Shown here piece after piece: positions 1 through 8,608 of a stretch of DNA of 64,000 bases. Made by a program: the position numbers and the translations under genes. The stretch comes from Niabella agricola (GTDB lineage Bacteria > Bacteroidota > Bacteroidia > Chitinophagales > Chitinophagaceae): contig NZ_JAJHIZ010000002.1 in NCBI RefSeq assembly GCF_021538615.1, forward strand, positions 868,001-932,000, read 5' to 3'. Position 1 is the stretch's first letter, and each line of letters starts with the position of its first letter. The notes beneath the pieces were generated by a model. The model did no database searches, was not told the origin of the DNA, and saw nothing but the letters and a program-made list of their open reading frames with translations.

Positions 1-516
1 TTCCATAACCAGGGTTACATTGTGTTTTTCTGCATGCTGCAGGATCTTTTTCAATCCCTGCACACAATTTTTCAGACCGGTTTCATCATCCATGCCCCGC
101 CGGTTACCGCTGAAACAGATCAGATTTTTATAACCGGCTTTTGCTACATATTCAATATGCTCGGTATAGTTTTTTATCAGGGTGCTGTGAAAGTTAGGCT
201 CGTTCCAGCCATCTACGAGGTTGATCTCGGCACCGTTACACATGCTGGAGTAAATGCCGTGTTTCTTTAGTGTATCCCAGTCTTTGGGCCCTACCAGGTC
301 AATGGCCGCAAATCCCAGTTCTTTTACATTAAGGCAAAGTTGTTCCAGTGAAAGATTTCCGTAGGTCCACCGGCATACGCTGTGATTAATATTCCCTTTT
401 AAACTCATGTTCTTTTTATTGTTCTTTAAAACCGAGCTCCAGCCGGAAACATTACCGGCCAGGGCTGCTGTGATGGCAATTGTTTGGATCGCTTTTCTGC
501 GGGATGTCTTTTTCAT
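1..516 (-). CDS. Secreted sugar isomerase/epimerase-like TIM-barrel protein (C-terminus outside window)
   Basis: 172 codons are visible, from an ATG at 516; the C-terminus lies beyond position 1. The protein opens with a twin-arginine-like export signal (SRRKAIQT followed by a hydrophobic stretch) and then continues as an AP-endonuclease-2/hydroxypyruvate-isomerase-like TIM barrel (HSVCRWTYGN, ELGFAAIDLV, LICFSGNRRG). Family members isomerise or epimerise small sugars or keto acids, usually with a divalent metal bound by Glu/Asp/His near the barrel mouth. The start is 4 nt after the stop of the MFS gene upstream, so it is probably the last visible gene of a transporter-transporter-enzyme operon. 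A Tat signal implies a folded, possibly metal-loaded periplasmic enzyme. The substrate cannot be read from the sequence. Confidence 0.8.
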   Translation of the reverse strand, partial: MKKTSRRKAIQTIAITAALAGNVSGWSSVLKNNKKNMSLKGNINHSVCRWTYGNLSLEQLCLNVKELGFAAIDLVGPKDWDTLKKHGIYSSMCNGAEINLVDGWNEPNFHSTLIKNYTEHIEYVAKAGYKNLICFSGNRRGMDDETGLKNCVQGLKKILQHAEKHNVTLVME

Positions 517-520
517 ACGA

Positions 521-1753
521 CTATTGAGGTAATGCTGCAGCTTTTGATTTATCCCTGAAAAGTAATATGAATAAGACCATTACCACGGCCGCAATCCCTG
601 CCGGAACCAGCCATACCATTTTCCATTCAGGCGTGCCTGCTGCTGTTTTATAATGCTCGGATATAAAACCTGCTACCCAGAAACCGATCAGCATCCCTAC
701 ACCATAGGTGGCCAGTGTAATCAATCCCTGAGCCGAACTTTTATATTGTTCACCAGCTTTTGCATCAGTATAGATCTGCCCGGATACAAAGAAGAAGTCG
801 TAACATACTCCATGCAGCACAATTCCGGCAATCAGCATAAAAGCCAGTTCACCGGAATTGCCATATGCAAATAAGATATAACGAACGACCCATGCGAGCA
901 TCCCTACAAGAATGGTATTCTTAAACCCAAAACGTTTAAAGAACACCGGTAACAATAAAATAAACAATGCTTCGGATACCTGGCCGAATGCCATCATACC
1001 AGTGGCATTTTCAAGCCCGATGCCTGTAAGGAAGGGGTTGGCATTTTGATAATAGAAAGCAAGCGGAATACAGATAGCGATGGAGGCAAGGAAAAAGATC
1101 AGGAAGTTCGGGTCCTTTAATAATTTAAGCGCATCCAGTCCAAGGATCTGTGAAACGCTGGCATTTCCCTGCGCTTTTTTAGGAGGTGTTTTGGGAAGGG
1201 TAAAGCTGAAGAGTCCCAATACACCAGCAGCAACAGAAGCCATCAGGAAGGTGTTTCTTAACGTACCATTCGTGGTATTGTTTTGCACCTCATCCCATTT
1301 GAGCCAGCTGATCAGCAAACCCGCCAGGATCCAGCCGATGGTACCAAAAACCCGGATATTGGAGAACTGTTTTTCCGGATTGCTCATCTGGCGGAAGGAA
1401 ACCGAATTCACTAATGCCAGAGTAGGCATATATACGATCATATAGCCAAAGGTATAGGGATAAAATACACTTACATCGTTAGACTTGTACATCATATACA
1501 TCAGGATGGCTCCGGCAATATGCAAAAGCCCGAGGATTCTTTCGGCGTTAAAAAAACGGTCAGCGATTAACCCGATAATAAAGGGGGCAATAATGGCTCC
1601 GTAAGATTGGGTGGAAAATACTTTTGCAATATCCAGGCCGTCTGCTTTTAAGTTTGTTCCCAGGTAGGTACCCAATGTTACAAACCAGGCGCCCCAGATA
1701 AAAAACTCCAGGAACATCATAACCGATAACTGGACTTTTACGGATGATTTCAT
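521..1753 (-). CDS. MFS transporter, nucleoside:H+ symporter (NupG-like) family
   Basis: 410 residues, the usual length for a 12-helix MFS carrier. The N-terminus (MMFLEFFIWGAWFVTLGTYL) is characteristic of the NUP family of nucleoside permeases, and hydrophobic segments fill the whole length. The loop after helix 2 (GLIADRFFNAERIL) corresponds to the MFS motif-A region. In Bacteroidota, NUP-type proteins often sit beside sugar-catabolic genes, so the real substrate may be a sugar or glycoside rather than a nucleoside. It lies between a second MFS gene 61 bp upstream and the TIM-barrel gene 4 bp downstream, in the same orientation, probably as one transcript. Confidence 0.85.
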   Translation of the reverse strand: MKSSVKVQLSVMMFLEFFIWGAWFVTLGTYLGTNLKADGLDIAKVFSTQSYGAIIAPFIIGLIADRFFNAERILGLLHIAGAILMYMMYKSNDVSVFYPYTFGYMIVYMPTLALVNSVSFRQMSNPEKQFSNIRVFGTIGWILAGLLISWLKWDEVQNNTTNGTLRNTFLMASVAAGVLGLFSFTLPKTPPKKAQGNASVSQILGLDALKLLKDPNFLIFFLASIAICIPLAFYYQNANPFLTGIGLENATGMMAFGQVSEALFILLLPVFFKRFGFKNTILVGMLAWVVRYILFAYGNSGELAFMLIAGIVLHGVCYDFFFVSGQIYTDAKAGEQYKSSAQGLITLATYGVGMLIGFWVAGFISEHYKTAAGTPEWKMVWLVPAGIAAVVMVLFILLFRDKSKAAALPQ

Positions 1754-1814
1754 ATAACTGCTTTAGAAGGATTGTTTAAAATTAGTAAAGAATATAAGGT
1801 TTGAATATTACCGG

Positions 1815-3095
1815 TCAGGCAGTCTGAAGTTGTTTGTTTTTATTTCGGGTATAGATGTTCAGGCCAATAAACGCTACGATCAGCACGATCGGAATCACGA
1901 GTGTGGAGTTGATGATCTCGGGGCCTGCTGCTTTGTTGGCTTCTGCAAGGGCAATCTTCATTTCCTGCGTAGCCTCCGGCGCATTATAGGCCTTGAGGTC
2001 GGCACCTGCAGGCAGTTTTTCTGCGATCAACCGGTCATATACGCCGCCCATCAGCATCATGTATATGGATACAGCAAACATCCCGGCCCCGCCCATCAGG
2101 TTGAGTCCGATGGCTCCTGTTTTGGGAAGGTATTCGGATACAAAACCCAGCATCGTAGGCCAGAAATAGCATACACCCGCACCAAAAATGAGGGCCCCTA
2201 TAAAAATCATATTGCCTGATGTATTGCCCAGCAGGTAAAGCCCGATGGTAGCCACGATGGCCGACATCAGCAGCACGCCCTGTGGTGCCAGGCGTTCTAC
2301 GATCGGTCCGGCCAAAGCCCGGCCAATGACCATCACACCGGTAGATACCGTTAATACCAGCAATGCATTATCGGTGATATTACGCAGCAGCACATCGATC
2401 CACTGGCCGGTAAACAATTCCGTGATCGCTGTTCCGAACATGCAGATAAGCATAAAGATGAACAGCGGATTACCCAATGACCGGTACATTTCGCTGGTAG
2501 AAACCCCGCTGGATACGCGCTCGGTAACCGGAAACTGGAGTTTGGAGAAGAGAAACCCGTAGATCAGTGTAGGAATCAGCATAACGCCTACCTGCACCTG
2601 CCAGCCCAAAGCTGCCTTATCGAAGAAATATACAATAAGTGTACCTAATACGATGCCGCCGGGGAACCATAAGTGAAAATGGTTCAGTTTGGTGGTTTTA
2701 TTTTCGGGGTAAAGCGCCGTAACAAGCGGGTTACAGGCGGCTTCCACGGTTCCGTTGGCAATACCTATAAATAAGGTAGAAAAGAATAATGCCCAGAAGG
2801 GGTTCCCGAACTTCCCGGAGAAGATCGTTAACAGAATCCCCAGCAGATGGAAAATAAAGGCCACTACCAGGAGGCGTTTCATGCCGATCACATCCACCAC
2901 AATACCACCGATGATCACTGCCAGGGGAAATCCCCAGAATGCGGTGGCTGCAATGGTACCAAGTTCTGCTTTGTCCAACCCAAAGTCGACCCCCAGTTTA
3001 TTTAATATACCTGCTCGTATTCCAAAGGATAGCGAGGTAACCAGGAGTGCCAGACAGCTTGCCACAAATAATTGGGGGCGTTGAATTGATTTCAT
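1815..3095 (-). CDS. MFS sugar transporter (FHS fucose-permease-like)
   Basis: 426 residues with 12 predicted hydrophobic segments. The stretch GIANGTVEAACNPLVTALYP and the following NHFHLWFPGGIVLG resemble FHS-type sugar:H+ symporters common in Bacteroidota sugar loci. It would import a monosaccharide or small glycoside across the inner membrane. It is the first gene of the leftward operon and diverges from the epimerase-cytochrome-DUF1080-GH35 operon, so the two transcription units probably serve one pathway. The start is the ATG at 3095; a TACATTTA box lies about 47 nt upstream. The exact sugar is unknown. Confidence 0.82.
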   Translation of the reverse strand: MKSIQRPQLFVASCLALLVTSLSFGIRAGILNKLGVDFGLDKAELGTIAATAFWGFPLAVIIGGIVVDVIGMKRLLVVAFIFHLLGILLTIFSGKFGNPFWALFFSTLFIGIANGTVEAACNPLVTALYPENKTTKLNHFHLWFPGGIVLGTLIVYFFDKAALGWQVQVGVMLIPTLIYGFLFSKLQFPVTERVSSGVSTSEMYRSLGNPLFIFMLICMFGTAITELFTGQWIDVLLRNITDNALLVLTVSTGVMVIGRALAGPIVERLAPQGVLLMSAIVATIGLYLLGNTSGNMIFIGALIFGAGVCYFWPTMLGFVSEYLPKTGAIGLNLMGGAGMFAVSIYMMLMGGVYDRLIAEKLPAGADLKAYNAPEATQEMKIALAEANKAAGPEIINSTLVIPIVLIVAFIGLNIYTRNKNKQLQTA

Positions 3096-3451
3096 ACCAA
3101 TGCTTTCGTTAATTTTTGAATGTTTAAAAGTTATCAGAGGCTAAATGTACTATTTTTTCATTCTTGAAATGAATTATACGATTTTTTTTTGCGTTACTGT
3201 TTGCATACTGAAAATGCCCGGCCGCAGCGGAGTACGGGAACAGGATATAGGAGCAGAAGCGCATTTTCTTCAGCTTTATACCCGCTGTTATTTTGTTTGT
3301 GCTCATTGCCCTTTTTTTTAAAAAGTCCGCAAAACTAATACAGTCCGGAGACTTCGCGTATTTATTACATATTAACCCTGAAAATCTACTTTGGGTTATT
3401 TGAAAGTTTTGTACATTTAGCCGGTATATTTTAAAAACAAATAACGATTAT
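3096..3451. promoter_or_regulatory. Divergent promoter region of the two sugar operons
   Basis: This 356-bp gap separates the leftward MFS operon from the rightward epimerase operon. Near-matches to the Bacteroidota -7 box occur toward both genes and share the same extended sequence TACATTTAGCC: at 3412-3419 on the plus strand and at 3149-3142 on the minus strand. A TTTG at 3390-3393 lies 18 bp upstream of the plus-strand box, a plausible -33 element. The shared extension suggests coordinated expression of both operons (inference). A 60-codon ORF at 3124-3306 is AT-rich and unsupported. Confidence 0.45.
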
Positions 3452-4507
3452 ATGACTACGCTGAAAGGACCTGGTATTTTCCTGGCTCAGTTTGCCGGCG
3501 ATCAAGCGCCCTTTAATACGCTGGAATCGATCTGTAACTGGGCCGCTTCCCTGGGTTTTAAAGGGGTACAGATTCCCACGAACAATGATCAGTTCATTGA
3601 CCTGCAAAAAGCCGCGGAAAGTAAAACCTATGCCGACGAGATTAAGGGCATTGTAAATGCATGTGGAATGGAGATCACTGAGCTGTCGACCCACCTGCAG
3701 GGGCAACTGGTGGCGGTGCATCCCGCCTATGACCTTTTATTCGATTCTTTTGCCCCGGAGGCCGTACGGAACAATCCTAAAGCACGTACCGAGTGGGCGA
3801 TTCAGCAAATGAAATATGGTGCAAAAGCGTCGCAGAACCTGGGACTGAATGCTCATGCAACGTTTAGCGGTTCTTTATTATGGCATACCTTCCATCCCTG
3901 GCCCCAGCGGCCTGCCGGGCTGGTAGAAGAAGGTTTTACAGAACTGGCCAAACGCTGGACCCCGATCCTGGATTATTTTGACGAATGCGGGGTGGATGTT
4001 TGCTATGAGATTCACCCGGGTGAAGATCTGTTCGACGGAGATACGTATGAAATGTTCCTGGAGAAAGTAAACAATCATCCGCGAGCCTGCCTGTTGTATG
4101 ATCCCTCACATTTTGTGTTGCAATGCCTCGATTATATTGAGTATATCGATATCTTTCATGAGCGCATCAAGGCGTTTCACGTAAAGGATTCGGAATTCAA
4201 TCCTACCGGCAGGAAGGGCGCTTTCGGGGGGTACCAGCCCTGGCTGAAGCGCGCCGGACGGTATCGCAGTCCGGGAGATGGCCAGGTGGATTTTAAAACG
4301 ATCTTTTCCAAGCTGGCCGAGTATGATTTTAAAGGATGGGCCGTAATGGAATGGGAGTGCTGCCTGAAGCATCCGGAGGATGGCGCAAGAGAAGGCGCGC
4401 AGTTTATCAAAGAGCACATCATCCGGGTTACCGAAAAAGCATTTGACGATTTTGCGGCTACGGTTAAAGATGATGCATTAAATCGGAAAGTTTTAGGGAT
4501 CAATTAA
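3452..4507 (+). CDS. Sugar phosphate isomerase/epimerase (TIM barrel)
   Basis: 351-residue cytoplasmic protein with no signal peptide. It matches the xylose-isomerase-like TIM-barrel superfamily: GVQIPTNNDQ early, then metal-ligand-type motifs at strand ends (CYEIHPGEDL, LLYDPSHFVLQ, AFHVKDSEFNPTGR, WAVMEWECCLKHP). The Glu/Asp/His set is what these enzymes use to bind a divalent metal for keto-aldose isomerisation or C3/C4 epimerisation. It is first in a rightward operon with a cytochrome c, a DUF1080 protein and a GH35 enzyme. In such loci, relatives have been linked to handling 3-keto sugars, which is inferred here, not shown. The start is ATG 3452, 33 nt after a TACATTTA promoter-like box. 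Confidence 0.85.
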   Translation: MTTLKGPGIFLAQFAGDQAPFNTLESICNWAASLGFKGVQIPTNNDQFIDLQKAAESKTYADEIKGIVNACGMEITELSTHLQGQLVAVHPAYDLLFDSFAPEAVRNNPKARTEWAIQQMKYGAKASQNLGLNAHATFSGSLLWHTFHPWPQRPAGLVEEGFTELAKRWTPILDYFDECGVDVCYEIHPGEDLFDGDTYEMFLEKVNNHPRACLLYDPSHFVLQCLDYIEYIDIFHERIKAFHVKDSEFNPTGRKGAFGGYQPWLKRAGRYRSPGDGQVDFKTIFSKLAEYDFKGWAVMEWECCLKHPEDGAREGAQFIKEHIIRVTEKAFDDFAATVKDDALNRKVLGIN

Positions 4508-4543
4508 TATCTTTATAAAAAAAATCAAACAAATACACAGAAC

Positions 4544-4945
4544 ATGAAGAAAGTTATTTTATCTGCGGTTATCGTGGCGGCTATAGCTGCCGCATGTGGC
4601 GGGGGAGCGGAAAAGAAACCGGAAGGTGCCGGTTCGGAAACAACGGCAACCGAAAAGAAAGATGATGCGTCTGCCAATCCGGATTATCAGGCAGGCCTGG
4701 CGCTGGTGGGGCAGTACCAGTGTATCACCTGTCATAAGATCGACGAAAAATTAACCGGACCTGCCTACCGCGATGTAGCCAATAAATATGCGGGAGCCGA
4801 CGATGCTACCATTACGAAGCTGGCGCAAAAAGTAATTTCAGGTGGTAGTGGTGTTTGGGGTGAAGTACCCATGACCCCGCATCCGAATGTGTCTGAGGCT
4901 GATGCAAAGACCATGGTAAAATACATCCTGCTGTTAAAAAAATAA
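4544..4945 (+). CDS. Class I cytochrome c, lipoprotein
   Basis: 133 residues. The N-terminus is a lipoprotein signal with the lipobox at AIAAAC, followed by a Gly/Glu/Lys/Thr-rich linker (about residues 20-45) and then a compact cytochrome c domain. The heme site is CITCHK, and a plausible distal Met lies in EVPMTPHPNV. It would be a membrane-tethered periplasmic electron carrier. It sits 36 bp after the epimerase gene and 18 bp before the DUF1080 gene. Small cytochromes like this recur next to sugar oxidoreductases and DUF1080 genes, suggesting it accepts electrons from a periplasmic sugar 3-dehydrogenase. No such dehydrogenase is visible next to it in this window. Confidence 0.88.
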   Translation: MKKVILSAVIVAAIAAACGGGAEKKPEGAGSETTATEKKDDASANPDYQAGLALVGQYQCITCHKIDEKLTGPAYRDVANKYAGADDATITKLAQKVISGGSGVWGEVPMTPHPNVSEADAKTMVKYILLLKK

Positions 4946-4963
4946 CCTCATTAAACCTTGATT

Positions 4964-5698
4964 ATGACAAAAACCTTTTTGATTGCTGCAGTGCTTGGCC
5001 TGTCGGCATATTCCTGCTCGGGCCAGAAGCATGGCCAGTCAAACGAAGCGCCGGCTAACACACTTAGTAAAAAAGAAAAAGCCGCCGGCTGGAAGCTGCT
5101 GTTTGATGGCAAAACCACGACCGGCTGGCATACCTACGGCGCCACGGCCCCGGGTACAGCCTGGCAGGCGGTAGATGGCACCCTGCAACTGGATGGGGAT
5201 GCTAAAGACGGGAGAGGCGACTTAGTTAGTGATGAGGAGTATGGGAATTTTGAGCTGCAGCTCGACTGGAAGATCTCTCAAAAAGGAAACAGCGGTGTTT
5301 GTCTTTATGTGATCGACAATAAAGAAAAGTATAAATACATGTGGTATACCGGGCCTGAAATGCAGATCCTGGATAACGACGGGCATCCGGACGGGAAGAT
5401 CACCAAGCACCGGGCAGGTGACCTGTACGATATTATCAAAAGCAGCAGCGAACCGGTAAAAGCCGTGGGTGAGTGGAACCATGTGGTGATTAAAAGTTTG
5501 AATGGCAAACTGGATTTCTTCCTGAATGGTGTTCATATTATTGATACCCATATGTGGGATGATAACTGGCGTGCACTGGTTGCCGGAAGCAAGTTTAAAA
5601 ATCTTCCGGATTTTGCTGCTTTTAAATCAGGCCGTATCGGATTGCAGGACCATGGCAATACGGTTTGGTTCCGCAATATCAAGATCAAAAGATTATAA
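4964..5698 (+). CDS. DUF1080 / 3-keto-disaccharide hydrolase family lipoprotein
   Basis: Residues 1-22 or so form a lipoprotein signal ending at the lipobox AYSC; the mature part carries the DUF1080 concanavalin-like fold (WKLLFDGKTTTGWHTYG, NFELQLDWKISQKGNSGVCL, MWYTGPEMQILDNDGH, WNHVVIKSLNGKLDFFLNG, GRIGLQDHG). The family includes characterised 3-keto-disaccharide hydrolases that cleave glycosides after C3 oxidation. I start at ATG 4964 (244 aa) rather than an in-frame TTG two codons upstream. It is likely exported to the periplasm or outer membrane. Its neighbours (TIM-barrel epimerase, cytochrome c, GH35) fit a redox-assisted glycoside degradation module. Confidence 0.87.
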   Translation: MTKTFLIAAVLGLSAYSCSGQKHGQSNEAPANTLSKKEKAAGWKLLFDGKTTTGWHTYGATAPGTAWQAVDGTLQLDGDAKDGRGDLVSDEEYGNFELQLDWKISQKGNSGVCLYVIDNKEKYKYMWYTGPEMQILDNDGHPDGKITKHRAGDLYDIIKSSSEPVKAVGEWNHVVIKSLNGKLDFFLNGVHIIDTHMWDDNWRALVAGSKFKNLPDFAAFKSGRIGLQDHGNTVWFRNIKIKRL

Positions 5699-5718
5699 TT
5701 TAATACGTTCCCTTTTCC

Positions 5719-8058
5719 ATGTACCGCTACAGAAGATTCGGCCGCGGTCTGATGCTCGTGTGTGTGTCTTTGCTCCTGCAATACGGAGCTGCCGCACAAA
5801 ACGACCAGGCCTCATTTGCCATTGGTGATACCCGCTTTTTATTAAATAACCAACCCTTTGTGATCCGTTGCGGGGAAATGCATTATACCCGTATTCCCAG
5901 GGATTACTGGCGGCACCGGTTAAAAATGGCAAAAGCCATGGGGTTGAATACTGTATGCGCCTATCTTTTCTGGAACTTTACGGAGCGGGAACCCGGGCAG
6001 TTTAACTGGACCGGGCAGGCTGATGCTGCTGAGTTCTGCCGGATGGCACAGCAGGAAGGTTTGTATGTGATCCTGCGGCCAGGACCTTATTCCTGTGCAG
6101 AATGGGAGTTTGGTGGATTTCCCTGGTGGCTGCTGAAAGATAAAACGATGCGTGTGCGCACGCAACATCCGCAGTATCTGGAAGCCTGCAAGCGCTACCT
6201 GCTCGAAGTGGGTAAACAGCTGGCGCCCCTGCAGATCAATAAAGGCGGCAATATCCTGATGGTGCAGGTGGAAAATGAGTATGGAAGTTTTGGTTCCGAC
6301 CGGGAGTACATCGGGTTGATCCGTGATTACCTGAAGGAAGCCGGCTTCACGGTTCCCTTCTTTACCTGCGACGGGCCCGTTCAGTTAAAGAATGATGTGC
6401 GGACCGATATTTTCGCGGCAGTTAATTTTGGCGGTAATCCCGAAAGCGGCTTTAAAGCGTTGCGCGAAGTGCAGGCACAGGGGCCGCTGATGTGCGCCGA
6501 ATATTATCCCGGCTGGTTCGATAGCTGGGGACGCCCGCATCATACCGGATCCAGCCAGCGAGTGATTGATGAACTGAAATGGATGCTGGATCATAACGCG
6601 TCCTTTAGTATCTATATGGCACACGGAGGTACTACTTTTAGTACCTATTCGGGTGCTAATGCTCCGCCGTACCTGCCACAAACCAGCAGTTACGATTATG
6701 ATGCGCCCATTAACGAAGCCGGTAATCCCACCGCCAAGTTTTATGCAATCCGGGAACTGCTGGGAAAATACCTGCAACCGGGAGAAACCCTGCCGGATGT
6801 ACCGCAGGCCGCAACAGCGCAATCTTTGGCGCCCATGCACTTTACGGCGGTAGCTCCATTGTGGAAGAACCTGCCGGATCCGGTTGCGTCGGATACTGTG
6901 TTATTTATGGAAGACCTGAACCAGGGATATGGTGCTGTGCTGTATCAGACCTCGATGCCGGCCGGTGGAGCGGCCACGCTTCAGTTTGCAGATATCCATG
7001 ACTATGCACAAGTATATCTAAACAATCAGCAGATCGGAACCCTGGACCGGAGAAAGGGCAATTTTAATATCAGCATTCCGGCACGTTCCAAAACCGTGTT
7101 ACTTCAGGTACTGGTGGAGGCAACCGGGCGGGTAAACTACGGGCACCTGATGCATGACCGGAAAGGCATTCACGGCCCTGTTGTATTGAACAATGGTACA
7201 ACCAGGAAAGAACTGGGGAAATGGAAACAATATCCCATTCGCCTGGGTGATGTGAACATTCCGGTAAAATATGAACCGTTTGCGGGACAGGTGCCTGGTG
7301 GGGCCGGTTTTTATAAAGCAACCTTCCGGGTGAATGAACTAAAAGATACCTATCTCGATCTGCGGAAATGGAATAAAGGACTGGTATGGATAAACGGCAT
7401 TTGCCTGGGCCGTTACTGGAATATCGGGCCTACGCAGACCATGTACCTGCCGGGCTGCTGGCTGAAGAAAGGGATCAACGAAGTGGTCGTGTTTGATCTG
7501 CAGGGCACCCCTAAACCCGAACTCCGGGGACTGGATCAACCCATCCTGGATTCCGTGACTGAAAAGCGTGCGGCTGGTCATAAAAAAGCAGCTCAAAAAT
7601 GGATGGTACCGGCTGCCCAGGCCTATCATACCGGCAGCTTTGAAGACAGCAAGGAATGGCAAACGGTGCGCTTTAAGCCCATAATTGCAAGGTATTTTTG
7701 CCTGGAAGCGTTGACTGAATTTAAAAACCAGCCCTATACCTCCGCTGCTGAGCTCCAGTTGATGGATACAGAAGGGAAAGAGATCCCGCGCAGCGCCTGG
7801 AAAGTGCTGTATGCGGATAGTGAGGAACTGAGTGGCGACGATGGAAATGCGGCCAACCTCTTTGATCTTCAGTTTACCAGCATCTGGCACACCGAATGGC
7901 AGGACCGCAGCCCCAAACATCCCCATCAGGTAGTGATAGACCTGGGTAAAGCCTATAAAATAGCCGGTTTAAAACTGCTGCCCCGGCAGGACAATCCCAA
8001 CGGCCGGATCAGGGATTACCGCCTGTATTTTTCAGCTACACCTTTCAAGGGTTTGTAA
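5719..8058 (+). CDS. GH35 beta-galactosidase with C-terminal discoidin-like domain
   Basis: 779 residues. A signal peptide covers about residues 1-26. The GH35 barrel follows (ENQPF-type start FLLNNQPFVIRCGEMHYTRI). The acid/base Glu187 is in VQVENEYGSFG and the nucleophile Glu261 in LMCAEYYPGWFDSWG, both expected for the family. Beta-sandwich domains follow (GPVVLNNGT, WINGICLGRYWNIGPTQTMYLPGCWLKKG), then a C-terminal F5/8-type region (residues ~625-779) that would bind carbohydrate. It releases terminal beta-galactosyl residues in the periplasm or at the surface. It is the last gene of the operon, 20 bp after the DUF1080 gene. No clear terminator follows. Confidence 0.92.
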   Translation: MYRYRRFGRGLMLVCVSLLLQYGAAAQNDQASFAIGDTRFLLNNQPFVIRCGEMHYTRIPRDYWRHRLKMAKAMGLNTVCAYLFWNFTEREPGQFNWTGQADAAEFCRMAQQEGLYVILRPGPYSCAEWEFGGFPWWLLKDKTMRVRTQHPQYLEACKRYLLEVGKQLAPLQINKGGNILMVQVENEYGSFGSDREYIGLIRDYLKEAGFTVPFFTCDGPVQLKNDVRTDIFAAVNFGGNPESGFKALREVQAQGPLMCAEYYPGWFDSWGRPHHTGSSQRVIDELKWMLDHNASFSIYMAHGGTTFSTYSGANAPPYLPQTSSYDYDAPINEAGNPTAKFYAIRELLGKYLQPGETLPDVPQAATAQSLAPMHFTAVAPLWKNLPDPVASDTVLFMEDLNQGYGAVLYQTSMPAGGAATLQFADIHDYAQVYLNNQQIGTLDRRKGNFNISIPARSKTVLLQVLVEATGRVNYGHLMHDRKGIHGPVVLNNGTTRKELGKWKQYPIRLGDVNIPVKYEPFAGQVPGGAGFYKATFRVNELKDTYLDLRKWNKGLVWINGICLGRYWNIGPTQTMYLPGCWLKKGINEVVVFDLQGTPKPELRGLDQPILDSVTEKRAAGHKKAAQKWMVPAAQAYHTGSFEDSKEWQTVRFKPIIARYFCLEALTEFKNQPYTSAAELQLMDTEGKEIPRSAWKVLYADSEELSGDDGNAANLFDLQFTSIWHTEWQDRSPKHPHQVVIDLGKAYKIAGLKLLPRQDNPNGRIRDYRLYFSATPFKGL

Positions 8059-8259
8059 GCCGGTTTGCCACGGCGGCAATGATTTCACGCAATGCACTAT
8101 ACCGCTTCGTGTTTGTTAGTGCCTTCCGGTCTTCGTGGCGCCCATTTCGTGCAACAACGGGAAGGAACGGGATGCAAAGAATGTAATAGAACCTCTGTGT
8201 ATGCTGCGCTTCTGTGGCTTTTCTCGCGGCGACGCGGCAGGCCTGGAGATCGATTTCGA

Positions 8260-8364
8260 TTTAACCGCAAAGCGCGCAAGGGTTTCGCAAAGTTCGCTAA
8301 GGCTTTATAGCCGGATATTTCCCATTGCGTATCCTGGCGGATTCTTTGCGCGCTTTGCGGTTAA
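8260..8364. repeat. Family B repeat with inverted partial copy
   Basis: A 44-bp element at 8260-8303 carries CGCAAAGCGCGCAAGGG followed by GTTCGCTAAGG. Its first 19-20 bases recur inverted at 8345-8364, giving long complementary arms around a 66-bp core. A diverged copy of the full element is found inverted at 16940-16984. Transcribed, the two arms could form a large hairpin between the convergent GH35 and HEAT genes. Confidence 0.6.
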
Positions 8365-8410
8365 AATGGAACCACAATACTTCCGTGTTTCCGTGGCTTT
8401 CCCTTTAACA

Positions 8411-8561
8411 CGATAAACTTTCCTGGTTTCACGCAACGACGCAAAGAAGCAACGATGCGTGAAAATAATTATATTTCAGTGTTTCAGTGTTTCTGAGGCT
8501 TTTCCTTCAACACGATAAACTTTCCTGGTTTCATGCAACGACGCAAAGGAGCAACGACGCG
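8411..8561 (+). repeat. Family A direct repeat, two copies with ~102-bp period
   Basis: Copy 1 (about 8409-8456) and copy 2 (about 8511-8558) share CACGATAAACTTTCCTGG, then TTCA[CT]GCAACGACGCAAAG, then [AG]AGCAACGA[TC]GCG, differing at only a few positions. Related units occur in reverse orientation at 61820-61968. This is non-coding and its function is unknown. Confidence 0.7.
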
Positions 8562-8608
8562 GGGGAAAGAAATAGCATCTCAGCGTCCCGGTGCCTCTGT
8601 GGCTTTCC

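Larger units (their letters stand above)
8059..8608. other. Gene-free 550-bp gap made of degenerate repeats
   Basis: No supportable coding sequence: the ORFs here are short, Arg/Cys-rich and repeat-derived. The stretch is a mosaic of G/C-rich phrases that recur elsewhere in the window (near 16.9, 52.6 and 61.8-62.0 kb), including GTGGCTTT-type segments, a CGCAAAG-rich inverted pair, and two direct copies of a CAACGACGCAAAG element, listed separately. It lies between two convergent genes, so it is not a promoter for either. Confidence 0.6.

Noticed and set aside
3124..3306. 60-codon minus-strand ORF in the divergent sugar promoter
   Set aside because: AT-rich, no family features, and it covers both promoter boxes.
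8059..8608. Possible CRISPR or tandem coding repeat
   Set aside because: The repeats are too few and diverged, with unequal spacers, and no cas genes are near.
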